NCBI GenBank assembly: GCA_025936735.1
Contig: JAICSU010000002.1
Span: 1-64,000, forward strand
From: Amnibacterium sp.
Lineage (GTDB): Bacteria > Actinomycetota > Actinomycetes > Actinomycetales > Microbacteriaceae
Length of the DNA: 64,000 nt
Reading direction: 5' to 3'
The position numbers were made by a program, and so were the translations under genes. How positions within the stretch are numbered: the stretch's first letter is position 1; each line of letters opens with the position of its first letter. The notes under the pieces were generated by a model, which saw only the letters and a program-made list of their open reading frames with translations, made no database searches and was not told the origin of the DNA. Positions 1 to 7,744 of this stretch are shown piece after piece.

Positions 1-291
1 CTGCCGCGTCCCGCCGAGGACGCCACCTACGACTACGCGCCCGTGCCGGCGGACATCCGTGCGCGCGTCGTCCGGCTGGCGGAGGCGTGCGAGGCGGCGG
101 GCACCAGCCTGCCCGTCGCCGCGACCCGGTTCCCGCTGCGGAACCCGCAGGTCGTGTCGGCGGTGCTCGGGCTGCGCAGCCCGGACGAGGTCGCCGAGGC
201 CGTCCGCCGCGCCACGGTGCCGCTGTCCGACGGCCTCTGGCCCACGCTCGTCGACGCGGGTCTGCTCGACCTGAGGGAGGGGGAGCGATGA
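1..291 (+). CDS. Aldo/keto reductase, C-terminal fragment (cut by window edge)
   Basis: The reading frame is open from the first base and ends in TGA at 289-291, so about 96 C-terminal residues are present. The stretch [17 protein letters not shown] is typical of the last strand and helix of the aldo/keto reductase barrel, where NAD(P)H is bound. The stop overlaps the start of the fuconate dehydratase (ATGA at 288-291), so the two genes are translationally coupled. In such pairs the reductase is commonly an L-fucose dehydrogenase (D-threo-aldose 1-dehydrogenase type), oxidising the sugar to its lactone. That substrate is inferred from the neighbour, because the catalytic Asp-Tyr-Lys-His part lies outside the window. 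Confidence 0.8.
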   Translation: MPRPAEDATYDYAPVPADIRARVVRLAEACEAAGTSLPVAATRFPLRNPQVVSAVLGLRSPDEVAEAVRRATVPLSDGLWPTLVDAGLLDLREGER

Positions 292-1601
292 CCCGGATCA
301 CCGGCATCCGCACCCACGACGTCCGCTTCCCGACCTCGCTGTCGCAGGACGGCTCGGACGCGATGAACAAGGAGACCGACTACTCGGCGGCCTACGTGGT
401 GCTCGAGACGGACGAACCCGGGCTCGCCGGCCACGGCTTCACCTTCACGATCGGGCGCGGCAACGACCTGTGCTGCCTCGCGGCCGAGCAGCGCGGCCGC
501 CCCCTCATCGGGCTCGACGTCGACGAGGTGGTCGGCGACCTCGGCCGCACCTACCGGGACCTCGGATCGGACAGCCAGCTGCGCTGGCTCGGACCGGAGA
601 AGGGCGTCGTGCACCTCGCGATGGCGGCGGTGATGAACGCCGTCTGGGACCTCGCCGCCCGCCGCGCCGGCAAGCCCCTCTGGCGGCTGCTCGTCGACAT
701 GACGCCCGAGCAGCTCGCCGATTCCGCCGACCTGCGGTACCTGTCCGACGTGCTGACCCGTGACGAGGCGGTCGCGATGCTCGCCGAGCTCGCGCCCACG
801 CGGGAGCAGCGCGTGGCGCAGCTCGAGGCCGCGGGCGGCTATCCCTGCTACACGACGAGCGCCGGGTGGCTCGGCTACAGCGACGACAAGCTGCGGCTGC
901 TGCTCCGCGAGGCCGTCGACGCCGGCTACCGGCACGTGAAGCTGAAGGTCGGAGCCGACCTCGACGACGACGTGCGGCGCCTCACCATCGCCCGTGAGGT
1001 CATCGGGTGGGACGCGAACCTGATGATCGACGCCAACCAGGTCTGGGACGTGCCGGAGGCGATCCGGTGGATGGAGCGCCTTGCCGAGTTCCGGCCGATG
1101 TGGATCGAGGAGCCGACGAGCCCGGACGACGTGCTCGGGCACGCGGCCATCCGGCGCGCCGTCGCGCCGATCGGCGTGGCCACCGGAGAGCACGGCATGA
1201 ACCGGGTGCTGTTCAAGCAGCTCTTCCAGGCGGAGGCGATCGACTACTGCCAGCTCGACTCGGCCCGCCTCGCGAGCGTCAACGAGATCCTCGCCGTGTA
1301 CCTCATGGCGAAGAGGTTCGGGGTGCCCGTCTGCCCGCATGCGGGCGGCGTCGGGCTCTGCGAGCTCGTGCAGCACCTGTCGATCTTCGACTTCGTCGCC
1401 ATCTCCGGCACCCTCGACGACCGCGTGACCGAGTACGTCGACCACCTGCACGAGCACTTCACCGACCCCACCGTCGTCGTCGACGGCCGCTACCGGCTGC
1501 CCACCGCGCCCGGCTACAGCGCGCGGATGCACGACGCCTCGGTCGCCCGCTTCACCTTCCCCGACGGCGAGTACTGGGCGACGGCGGGCCTCCCCGCCTG
1601 A
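288..1601 (+). CDS. fucD: L-fuconate dehydratase (enolase superfamily)
   Basis: A 437-residue enolase-superfamily protein, close to the usual length of L-fuconate dehydratase. The N-terminal capping domain is followed by a barrel with the lysine motif HVKLKVGAD, the metal-ligand strand [10 protein letters not shown], the second ligand [10 protein letters not shown] and ATGEH, then a late region with [13 protein letters not shown]. These match the sugar-acid dehydratase branch. It should remove water from L-fuconate to give 2-keto-3-deoxy-L-fuconate in the cytoplasm. The ATG overlaps the stop of the preceding aldo/keto reductase. Downstream sugar-acid steps could be supplied by SDR and FAH proteins elsewhere in the window, but that is inference. 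Confidence 0.88.
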   Translation: MTRITGIRTHDVRFPTSLSQDGSDAMNKETDYSAAYVVLETDEPGLAGHGFTFTIGRGNDLCCLAAEQRGRPLIGLDVDEVVGDLGRTYRDLGSDSQLRWLGPEKGVVHLAMAAVMNAVWDLAARRAGKPLWRLLVDMTPEQLADSADLRYLSDVLTRDEAVAMLAELAPTREQRVAQLEAAGGYPCYTTSAGWLGYSDDKLRLLLREAVDAGYRHVKLKVGADLDDDVRRLTIAREVIGWDANLMIDANQVWDVPEAIRWMERLAEFRPMWIEEPTSPDDVLGHAAIRRAVAPIGVATGEHGMNRVLFKQLFQAEAIDYCQLDSARLASVNEILAVYLMAKRFGVPVCPHAGGVGLCELVQHLSIFDFVAISGTLDDRVTEYVDHLHEHFTDPTVVVDGRYRLPTAPGYSARMHDASVARFTFPDGEYWATAGLPA

Positions 1602-1611
1602 CCGCCTCCGT

Positions 1612-1677
1612 TCGCGAGCACCTCACGGACACGCGAGCGCGCTGCAGGCTGCTCGCGTGTCTGCAGGGTGCTCGCGA
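1612..1677. terminator. Long nested hairpin between convergent genes
   Basis: Outer arms TCGCGAGCACC (1612-1622) and GGTGCTCGCGA (1667-1677) pair perfectly over 11 bp. Inner arms GACACGCGAGC (1628-1638) and GCTCGCGTGTC (1651-1661) also pair over 11 bp, separated by a mostly unpaired 5-nt internal loop. It fills most of the gap between fucD and the convergent ABC exporter. It has no T-tract, so a bidirectional terminator or mRNA 3' stabiliser is the likely role. Confidence 0.6.
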
Positions 1678-1683
1678 TGCGCG

Positions 1684-3501
1684 TCAGACGAGGAGCTGGC
1701 TCGCCGCCAGCTCGCGGTAGAGCGGGGACGACTCGACGAGCTCCTCGTGGCGCCCGGTCGCGACCGTGCGGCCGCCGTCCACCACGACGATCTGGTCGGC
1801 GTCCACCACCGTCGAGAGGCGGTGGGCGATCACGATCACCGTCCGGCCGACCGATGCGGTCTGCAGCGACTCCCGCAGCAGCTGCTCGTTGCGCCCGTCG
1901 AGGTTCGACGTGGACTCGTCGAGCAGCAGCACCGGCGCGTCCGCCAGCAGCGCCCGGGCGATCGCGAGCCGCTGGCGCTCGCCGCCGGAGAGCAGCACGC
2001 CCTCCTCGCCGACTGGCGCGTCGAGGCCCTGCGGATGCTTCAGCACGGCGGCCCGCAGGTTCACCGCGTCGAGCGCGTCGAGGCAGTCCGCCTCCGTGGC
2101 GAGCGGCGCCGCGAGCACCAGGTTCTCCCGGATCGTCCCCGCGAGCGCCGGCGCGTCCTGCTCCACGTAGCCGAACTGGCTGCGCAGGACCTCACGGGGG
2201 AGCCGTCGGATGTCCACGCCGCCGAGCCGCACGGTGCCGGCGTCCACGTCGTAGAAGCGCTCGAGCAGCGACAGCATCGTGCTCTTGCCGGCGCCGGACG
2301 GCCCGACGAGTGCGGTGCGCGTGCCGCGCGGCACCGCGAAGGACACGTCGTGCAGCACGTCGATGAGCGAGCCGTCCTCGCCCCGGTAGGCGAAGGAGAC
2401 GTGGTCGAACTCGATGGCCGGCGCCGTGGGGGCGCCGGCCGCGTTGGCCGGGCCGGCGAGCGTCGCGTCCGCGGGATCGGCGGCGGTCTCGCTCGGGAGG
2501 TCGAGCACCTCCGTGATCCGCCCGAGCGCCCCGAGCGCGGATGCGACCGAGCTCGCCGCCCCGAACGCCTGCCCGAGCGGCATCACGAGCAGGAACAGGA
2601 AGAAGAGGAACGCCGACAGGTCGGCGATGCTCGTGGCCCCGGCCGCGACCTGGAAGCCGCCGACGCCGATCACGACGAGGAACGCGAGGTTCAGCGTCAG
2701 GCTGGCGACCGGCACGACGGGCGCGGAGGCACCGGCGACGCGCAGCCCGGCCACCCAGGCCTCCTTCGCGACGCCCACGACGGCCTCGGTCTCGCGGTGG
2801 GTCGCGCCGGATGCGCGGATCGTGCGGACCGCTCCGATCGACCGCTCGACCTCCGCGGTGAGCCTGCCGACCGCGTCCTGCTGCTGCCGGCTGGCCGTGC
2901 GGATGCGCCGAGCCAGGCCGCCGACCACGAGGATCGCGAACAGGATGATGACCACGGTGATCCCGAGCAGCAGCGGGTCGAACACGAGCATCCCGATCAG
3001 CGCACCGACGAAGGTGATCGCGCCGCCCGCCGCGTCGACGAGGCCCTGGGTGAGCACCGCGTAGAGCAGCGTCGTGTCGGTGCCGATGCGCGAGACGAGG
3101 TCGCCGGTGCGCCGGCGGTCGAAGTCGGCGACGGGCAGCCGCAGCAGGTGGCGGATGAGCCGCTGCCGGGCGGTGAGCACGACCGAGGTCCCGGTGCGCT
3201 GCAGGAGGTAGTGCTGGATCCCGTTCGTGATCGCGGCGAAGGCGACGACGGCCGCGATGATCGCGATCAGGCCGCCGAGCGGCTGGTCGTGCTGCACGCG
3301 CTGCACCACCTGCTGCAGGAGCAGCGGCTGGGCGAGCGACGCGAGCGCGCCCAGCACGCTGATGCCGATCACGACGCCGAGGACGCCGCGGTGCTCGCGG
3401 AGGTAGGGGAGCAGGTCGGTGAACCGGGCACGGGGCCCGGCCTCGGCGCGCATGCGGCCGAACCGGCGGGTGGAGGTGGTGGTCGTGGTTGCTGTGGTCA
3501 T
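1684..3501 (-). CDS. ABC exporter, fused permease and ATPase
   Basis: A 605-residue half-transporter of the multidrug/lipid exporter type. An N-terminal membrane domain of about six segments (residues 35-320) is followed by a nucleotide-binding domain with Walker A GPSGAGKST (400-408), signature LSGGE (504-508) and Walker B VLLLDE (524-529). It should form a dimer in the cytoplasmic membrane and expel an unidentified compound. It starts 7 bp after the small helix-turn-helix gene, so the two are one transcription unit. An Ala/Pro-rich linker (about 336-362) joins the two domains. The regulator plus exporter arrangement suggests an inducible efflux pump; the substrate cannot be read from sequence. 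Confidence 0.92.
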   Translation of the reverse strand: MTTATTTTTSTRRFGRMRAEAGPRARFTDLLPYLREHRGVLGVVIGISVLGALASLAQPLLLQQVVQRVQHDQPLGGLIAIIAAVVAFAAITNGIQHYLLQRTGTSVVLTARQRLIRHLLRLPVADFDRRRTGDLVSRIGTDTTLLYAVLTQGLVDAAGGAITFVGALIGMLVFDPLLLGITVVIILFAILVVGGLARRIRTASRQQQDAVGRLTAEVERSIGAVRTIRASGATHRETEAVVGVAKEAWVAGLRVAGASAPVVPVASLTLNLAFLVVIGVGGFQVAAGATSIADLSAFLFFLFLLVMPLGQAFGAASSVASALGALGRITEVLDLPSETAADPADATLAGPANAAGAPTAPAIEFDHVSFAYRGEDGSLIDVLHDVSFAVPRGTRTALVGPSGAGKSTMLSLLERFYDVDAGTVRLGGVDIRRLPREVLRSQFGYVEQDAPALAGTIRENLVLAAPLATEADCLDALDAVNLRAAVLKHPQGLDAPVGEEGVLLSGGERQRLAIARALLADAPVLLLDESTSNLDGRNEQLLRESLQTASVGRTVIVIAHRLSTVVDADQIVVVDGGRTVATGRHEELVESSPLYRELAASQLLV

Positions 3502-3508
3502 CGCTCGT

Positions 3509-3724
3509 TCATCGTCGTCCGTACCGTTTATGGACTGCCTGACGGGTCACCCCGAGCAGGGTCGCGATGAAGGCCCACGACGCCCCGGCGACCCGGGCCC
3601 GCCGTACCGCGACGGCCTCCGCGCGGTCGAGCTCCCGGCGCTGCGCGGCGATCCGCTTCAGCGTCGCCATCGGGTCGTCCGATTCCGCGGCCGCGACCGT
3701 CACGGCGTCCTCCATCTCCGACAT
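3509..3724 (-). CDS. Small helix-turn-helix regulator (71 aa)
   Basis: A 71-residue protein. Its C-terminal third (residues 49-71, SWAFIATLLGVTRQAVHKRYG) is a clear helix-turn-helix, with a charged helical region (25-48) before it that could dimerise. It leads the exporter transcription unit. The ATG at 3724 has no good Shine-Dalgarno. A GTCAAC-N4-GTTGAC palindrome (3727-3742) occupies that position, and a second palindrome overlaps the predicted -35. The simplest reading is an autorepressor of itself and the exporter. ATG 3715 is an alternative start. I do not recognise a named family beyond homeodomain-like HTH proteins. Confidence 0.8.
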   Translation of the reverse strand: MSEMEDAVTVAAAESDDPMATLKRIAAQRRELDRAEAVAVRRARVAGASWAFIATLLGVTRQAVHKRYGRR

Positions 3725-3726
3725 GT

Positions 3727-3742
3727 GTCAACTCTAGTTGAC
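3727..3742. promoter_or_regulatory. Palindromic operator 1, GTCAAC-N4-GTTGAC
   Basis: Perfect 6+6 inverted repeat GTCAAC TCTA GTTGAC, directly upstream of the helix-turn-helix gene start and just downstream of its predicted transcription start. It shares its arms with the site at 3777-3796. The centres are 52 bp apart, about five helical turns, so two dimers could bind the same DNA face. Confidence 0.7.
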
Positions 3743-3754
3743 GGATGAGGGGGA

Positions 3755-3783
3755 ACCGTACCGAGCGCGCCGGCTGGCGTCAA
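3755..3783 (-). promoter_or_regulatory. Predicted promoter of the HTH/exporter unit
   Basis: On the minus strand, -35 TTGACG (3783-3778), a 17-nt spacer and -10 TACGGT (3760-3755). Transcription should begin near 3748, giving a leader of about 24 nt. The -35 lies inside operator 2 and the leader contains operator 1, a layout suited to repression. Confidence 0.6.
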
Positions 3784-3796
3784 CTTCGGTTGACGC
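3777..3796. promoter_or_regulatory. Palindromic operator 2, GCGTCAAC-N4-GTTGACGC
   Basis: Perfect 8+8 inverted repeat GCGTCAAC TTCG GTTGACGC. It contains the same GTCAAC/GTTGAC arms as the site at 3727-3742 and covers the predicted -35 of the exporter unit. It lies 83 bp before the pobA start on the other strand, so an effect on pobA is possible. Confidence 0.7.
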
Positions 3797-3878
3797 TTCG
3801 TCGCTTCCGCTGAACGGAACTCACACCGCGGTCCCTGCCTGCACCTGGCACGGTGGACGCGACGCGAAGGAGCGGCCA

Positions 3879-5066
3879 GTGAGCGAGCGGACCACCGTGG
3901 CGATCGTCGGCGCGGGCCCGGCGGGGCTGCTGCTCGGCCACATCCTCGCCGCCGGCGGCGTGCCGTTCGTGATCGTGGAGAACCGCTCCCGCGAGCACGT
4001 CCTCTCCCGCATCCGGGCCGGCGTGCTGGAGCAGTCGTCCGTCGACGTGCTCGACCGGTTCGGGCTGGCCGAGCGGCTGCACGCGGAAGGCCTCGTGCAC
4101 GGCGGCATCCATCTGCAGGTCGAGGGCCGCCGGTTCCACGTCGACTTCGAGGACCTCGTCGGCCGCACGGTCACCGTCTACGGCCAGCAGCAGGTGGTCC
4201 TCGACCTCATGCGCCGCCACGACGAGCTCGGCAGCACCGTGTACTACGACGCGAGCGACGTGACGCCGGTCGACGTCGACGGTGACGACCCCCGCCTCCG
4301 CTTCGTCGTCGACGGCGAGCAGCACGACGTCGCCGCCCGTTTCATCGTGGGCGCCGACGGGTACCACGGGGTGTGCAGGACGGTGATCCCGCCCGAGGTG
4401 CTGCGGCCCTCCGAGCGCGCCTACGACTGCGCCTGGCTCGGTGTCCTCGCGGACGTCGCGCCCAGCACCGAGGAGCTCATCTACTCCCTGCACCCCGACG
4501 GCTTCGCGATGCACTCGATGCGCAGCCCGTCCGTCAGCCGCCTCTACCTGCAGGTCGACCCCGGCGAGGACCTCGCCGACTGGAGCGACGAGCGGATCTG
4601 GGCCGCTCTCCAGGAGCGGCTCGGCAGCCCGGGCTGGACGCTCACCCCGGGGCCCATCACGGAGAAGTCGATCACGCCCATGCGGTCCTCCGTGGCCCGG
4701 ACCCTGGCGTACGGGCGACTGTTCCTCGCCGGCGACGCCGGTCACATCGTGCCGCCCACCGGAGCGAAGGGGCTGAACGCCGCCATCGCCGACGTCGCGA
4801 TGCTGGGCGACGCCCTCGTCGCCGCGGCCGGCGGGAGCGAGACGGCCCTCGCCTCCTACAGCGATCGTGCTCTCGCCCGGCAGTGGAAGATCCAGTACTT
4901 CTCCCAGTGGATGACCGACATGCTGCACATCCCCGGGCCGGCCTCGCCGCCCGAGGAGCGGGACTTCCGCTACCGCAGCCGCGTGGGCCAGCTCGACTTC
5001 GTCACCGCGTCCCGCTTCGCCCAGCAGACCCTCGCCGAGCAGTACACCGGATTGGCCATCCCATGA
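3879..5066 (+). CDS. pobA: 4-hydroxybenzoate 3-monooxygenase
   Basis: A 395-residue single-component flavoprotein hydroxylase, the family's usual length. The FAD-binding glycine motif VGAGPAGLLLG is at residues 10-20, and the second FAD motif FLAGDAGHIVPPTGAKG is in the C-terminal half. It hydroxylates 4-hydroxybenzoate to protocatechuate with NAD(P)H and O2. The GTG at 3879 is chosen because AAGGAG sits 6 nt upstream (3867-3872) and the glycine motif follows at once. A longer open frame upstream from 3738 overlaps the operator region. Its stop overlaps the pcaH start, so substrate entry is coupled to ring cleavage. Confidence 0.93.
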   Translation: MSERTTVAIVGAGPAGLLLGHILAAGGVPFVIVENRSREHVLSRIRAGVLEQSSVDVLDRFGLAERLHAEGLVHGGIHLQVEGRRFHVDFEDLVGRTVTVYGQQQVVLDLMRRHDELGSTVYYDASDVTPVDVDGDDPRLRFVVDGEQHDVAARFIVGADGYHGVCRTVIPPEVLRPSERAYDCAWLGVLADVAPSTEELIYSLHPDGFAMHSMRSPSVSRLYLQVDPGEDLADWSDERIWAALQERLGSPGWTLTPGPITEKSITPMRSSVARTLAYGRLFLAGDAGHIVPPTGAKGLNAAIADVAMLGDALVAAAGGSETALASYSDRALARQWKIQYFSQWMTDMLHIPGPASPPEERDFRYRSRVGQLDFVTASRFAQQTLAEQYTGLAIP

Positions 5067-5821
5067 GCGACGAACCCACCCAAGCCGACATCGACGCCGA
5101 GATCGCCGAGGCGCATCGCGCCCCGGGCGGACGGCCCGCGCGGCATCCGTCCCGCGACTTCCCGCCCTACCGATCGAGCGCCCTCCGGCACCCGACGCAC
5201 GAGCTCGTCCGCGTCGACCCGGAGGAGATCGAGCTCGCCGCGCCCGCCTTCGGGCACGTCGACGTCGACCCGTACGAGAACGACCTGACCATCCAGCACG
5301 CGGGGGAGCCGCTCGGGGAGCGGATCATCCTCACCGGCCGGGTGCTCGACGGGGAGGGGCGCCCCGTGCGCAACCAGCTCGTCGAGGTCTGGCAGGCGAA
5401 CGCCTCCGGCCGGTACGTGCACAAGCGCGACCAGCATCCCGCGCCGCTCGACCCCAACTTCACCGGCGTCGGCCGGACGCTCACGGACGACACCGGCGCC
5501 TACCGGTTCGTCACCATCAAGCCCGGGCCCTACCCGTGGCGCAACCACCGCAACGCCTGGCGCCCCGCCCACATCCACTTCTCGCTGTTCGGCAACGCCT
5601 TCACCGAGCGGCTCGTCACGCAGGTCTACTTCCCGGGCGATCCGCTGTTCGCGCTCGACCCGATCTACCAGTCGATCCCGGACCAGGCCGCGCGCGACCG
5701 GCTCGTCGCGACCTACGATCACGATCTGACGGTGCCCGAACGGGCGACCGGCTACCGGTGGGACATCGTGCTCACCGGCGCGACCGCGACATGGCGGGAG
5801 GACGACCATGGCGAGCGCTGA
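5063..5821 (+). CDS. pcaH: Protocatechuate 3,4-dioxygenase beta subunit
   Basis: A 252-residue intradiol ring-cleavage subunit that holds the catalytic iron. The four ligands are visible as Tyr118, Tyr157, His170 and His172, with the same spacing (39, 13 and 2 residues) as in characterised Pseudomonas enzymes. With PcaG it converts protocatechuate and O2 to 3-carboxy-cis,cis-muconate. ATGA overlap with pobA (5063-5066) and 14-nt overlap with pcaG place it inside a coupled operon. Confidence 0.95.
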   Translation: MSDEPTQADIDAEIAEAHRAPGGRPARHPSRDFPPYRSSALRHPTHELVRVDPEEIELAAPAFGHVDVDPYENDLTIQHAGEPLGERIILTGRVLDGEGRPVRNQLVEVWQANASGRYVHKRDQHPAPLDPNFTGVGRTLTDDTGAYRFVTIKPGPYPWRNHRNAWRPAHIHFSLFGNAFTERLVTQVYFPGDPLFALDPIYQSIPDQAARDRLVATYDHDLTVPERATGYRWDIVLTGATATWREDDHGER

Positions 5822-6437
5822 CGAGGAGCGGCTCACCGCCCCCGAGCAGCTCGCGCGCGACGAGCCCCTCACCGGAGGCCCGGAGCTCGTGCAGACCCCG
5901 TCGCAGACCGTCGGCCCCTTCTTCGCGTTCGCGCTGCCGTTCGACGGGGGGCCGTTCCTCGTGCCCGCCGGCGCCCCGGGCGCGATCCGCCTGCACGGCG
6001 CGGTGCTCGACGGTGCGGGCGCGCCGGTGCCCGACGCCCTGATCGAGGTGTGGCAGCGGGACGCGGACGGCCGCGTCGTCGCCGAGCCGGGCAGCCGCCG
6101 GCGGGAGCGGGGCGCGTTCACCGGCTTCGGCCGGGCGGCGGCCGAGGTCGACGGCTCGTACGAGTTCCGAACCGTGCTGCCCGGGCCGGATGCGGCCGGC
6201 GCCCGCTGGGCGCTGCTCACCGTGTTCGCGCGCGGCCTCCTGCACCACCTCTTCACCCGGGTCTACTTCGTCCCGGAGGGCGAGGACGAGCCCACGGACG
6301 CGCTCCTCGACCGGCTCCCCGCCGAGCGCCGTCGCACGCTGATCGCTCGGGAGTCGACCGACGGCGCCTACCGTTTCGACGTGCGGCTGCAGGGCGAGGA
6401 TGAGACCGTGTTCCTCGACTACCCCGGGCCGCGATGA
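5808..6437 (+). CDS. pcaG: Protocatechuate 3,4-dioxygenase alpha subunit
   Basis: A 209-residue partner of PcaH with the same beta-sandwich fold but without the iron ligands. It shows the family opening TPSQTVGPFFAF and the repeated IEVWQRDADGR strand also found in PcaH. The alpha subunit helps form the active-site mouth. The ATG lies within the last codons of pcaH (14-nt overlap), and the gene ends in an ATGA overlap with pcaB. Confidence 0.94.
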   Translation: MASADEERLTAPEQLARDEPLTGGPELVQTPSQTVGPFFAFALPFDGGPFLVPAGAPGAIRLHGAVLDGAGAPVPDALIEVWQRDADGRVVAEPGSRRRERGAFTGFGRAAAEVDGSYEFRTVLPGPDAAGARWALLTVFARGLLHHLFTRVYFVPEGEDEPTDALLDRLPAERRRTLIARESTDGAYRFDVRLQGEDETVFLDYPGPR

Positions 6438-7744
6438 CCCCGTCCGTCGACCTCGGCCTGCTCGATCCCGCCACCGGCAGCGCCGCCGCCGCGATCTCGG
6501 ACCACGCCTACGCCGCGGCGATGGTCGACGTCGAGCTCGCGCTCGTGCGGGCCCTCGTGGCGGTCGACGCCGCGCCGGAGCGGGACGAGGGGTGGGCCAC
6601 GGACGCGGTGGATGCCGACGCCCTGGCCGTCGGGGCGCGGGCGAGCGGCAACCCGGTGATCCCGCTGCTCGCGCAGCTGCGGAGGGCGGCCCCGCCCGAG
6701 GTGGCCGAGGTCCTGCACCTCGGCGCGACGAGCCAGGACGTGCTCGACAGCGCCACCATGCTCGTCGCCGCTCGAACCCGGCAGCGGATCGACGCGGCAC
6801 TGACCCCGGTCCTCGCGGGGCTCGCCGCGCTCGCCGACCGGCACCGGGCCACGCCCGCCGTCGGTCGCACGCTCGGCCAGCAGGCCGCGCCGACCGTCTT
6901 CGGCCTCCGCATAGCCGTGCTCCTCGACGGGGTGCGGCGTGCCGCACAGCACCTCGACGCGCTCGAGCTGCCCGCCCAGCTCGGCGGATCCGTCGGCACC
7001 CTCGCCGTGCTCAGCGACCTGCTCGGGGTCCAGCGCGCCGACCAGGTGCGCCGCCGCTTCGCCGAGGAGCTCGGCCTCGCCTTCCGGCCGACCGTCTGGC
7101 ACGTCGAGCGCGGCCCCGTCGCCGAGCTCGGCGCGGCGCTCGCCGTGCTGATCGGTGCCCTCGGCCGCCTCGGCCTCGAGGTCGCGCAGGGCACCCGCGC
7201 CGAGCTCGGGGAGCTCGAGCTGCGCCTGGGGGCGGACGAGGGCGGGTCCTCCGCGATGCCGCAGAAGCACAACCCGGTGCCCGCGATCCTGCTCGTCGCC
7301 GCCGCGCGGCGGGCGCCCGGGCTCGCCGCGACCCTGCTGGGCGCGCAGCTCGCCCTCGACGACCGGCCTCCGGGCGAGTGGCACGCGGAGTGGCAGCCGC
7401 TGCGTGAGCTGCTGCGGCTCGCGCTCGAGTCCGCCGTGCTGGCCGCCGAGGTCGTCGCCGCCCTCGAGGCGGATCCGGGCCGCCTCACGGGCCATCTGGA
7501 TGACGGCCACGGCGCCGTGCATGCGGAGCGGGCCCAGTGGGCGCTCGTGCCCCACCTCGGCCGCGCCCGCGCCCAGGAGCTGGTGCGCGCGGCCCTCGGC
7601 GCCCGCGACTTCGTGCCCGCGCTCCTCGCCTCGCTGGCGGACCAGCCGGAGGCGGCGGACCGCGTGCGCGCCGTCACCGATCCACGGACGCCCGTCGGCC
7701 TCGCCGGCCCGATGATCGACGCCGCCGTCGGGAGCGCGCGGTGA
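6434..7744 (+). CDS. pcaB: 3-carboxy-cis,cis-muconate cycloisomerase
   Basis: A 436-residue member of the fumarase/aspartase superfamily. The superfamily signature GSSAMPQKHNP lies at about residues 271-281, and the early motif LGATSQDVLDSATM also fits. It cyclises 3-carboxymuconate to 4-carboxymuconolactone. Its ATG overlaps the pcaG stop by 4 nt and its stop overlaps the pcaL start by 4 nt. Length is typical of bacterial PcaB. Confidence 0.94.
   Translation: MTPSVDLGLLDPATGSAAAAISDHAYAAAMVDVELALVRALVAVDAAPERDEGWATDAVDADALAVGARASGNPVIPLLAQLRRAAPPEVAEVLHLGATSQDVLDSATMLVAARTRQRIDAALTPVLAGLAALADRHRATPAVGRTLGQQAAPTVFGLRIAVLLDGVRRAAQHLDALELPAQLGGSVGTLAVLSDLLGVQRADQVRRRFAEELGLAFRPTVWHVERGPVAELGAALAVLIGALGRLGLEVAQGTRAELGELELRLGADEGGSSAMPQKHNPVPAILLVAAARRAPGLAATLLGAQLALDDRPPGEWHAEWQPLRELLRLALESAVLAAEVVAALEADPGRLTGHLDDGHGAVHAERAQWALVPHLGRARAQELVRAALGARDFVPALLASLADQPEAADRVRAVTDPRTPVGLAGPMIDAAVGSAR

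Noticed and set aside
1657-3570. A 637-codon plus-strand frame over the ABC exporter
   Set aside because: It is antisense to a clear ABC transporter with intact Walker motifs; its translation is low-complexity.
3738-3878. N-terminal extension of PobA starting at 3738
   Set aside because: It would run through the operator region, has no ribosome binding site, and adds 47 residues before the FAD motif, making the protein longer than the family.
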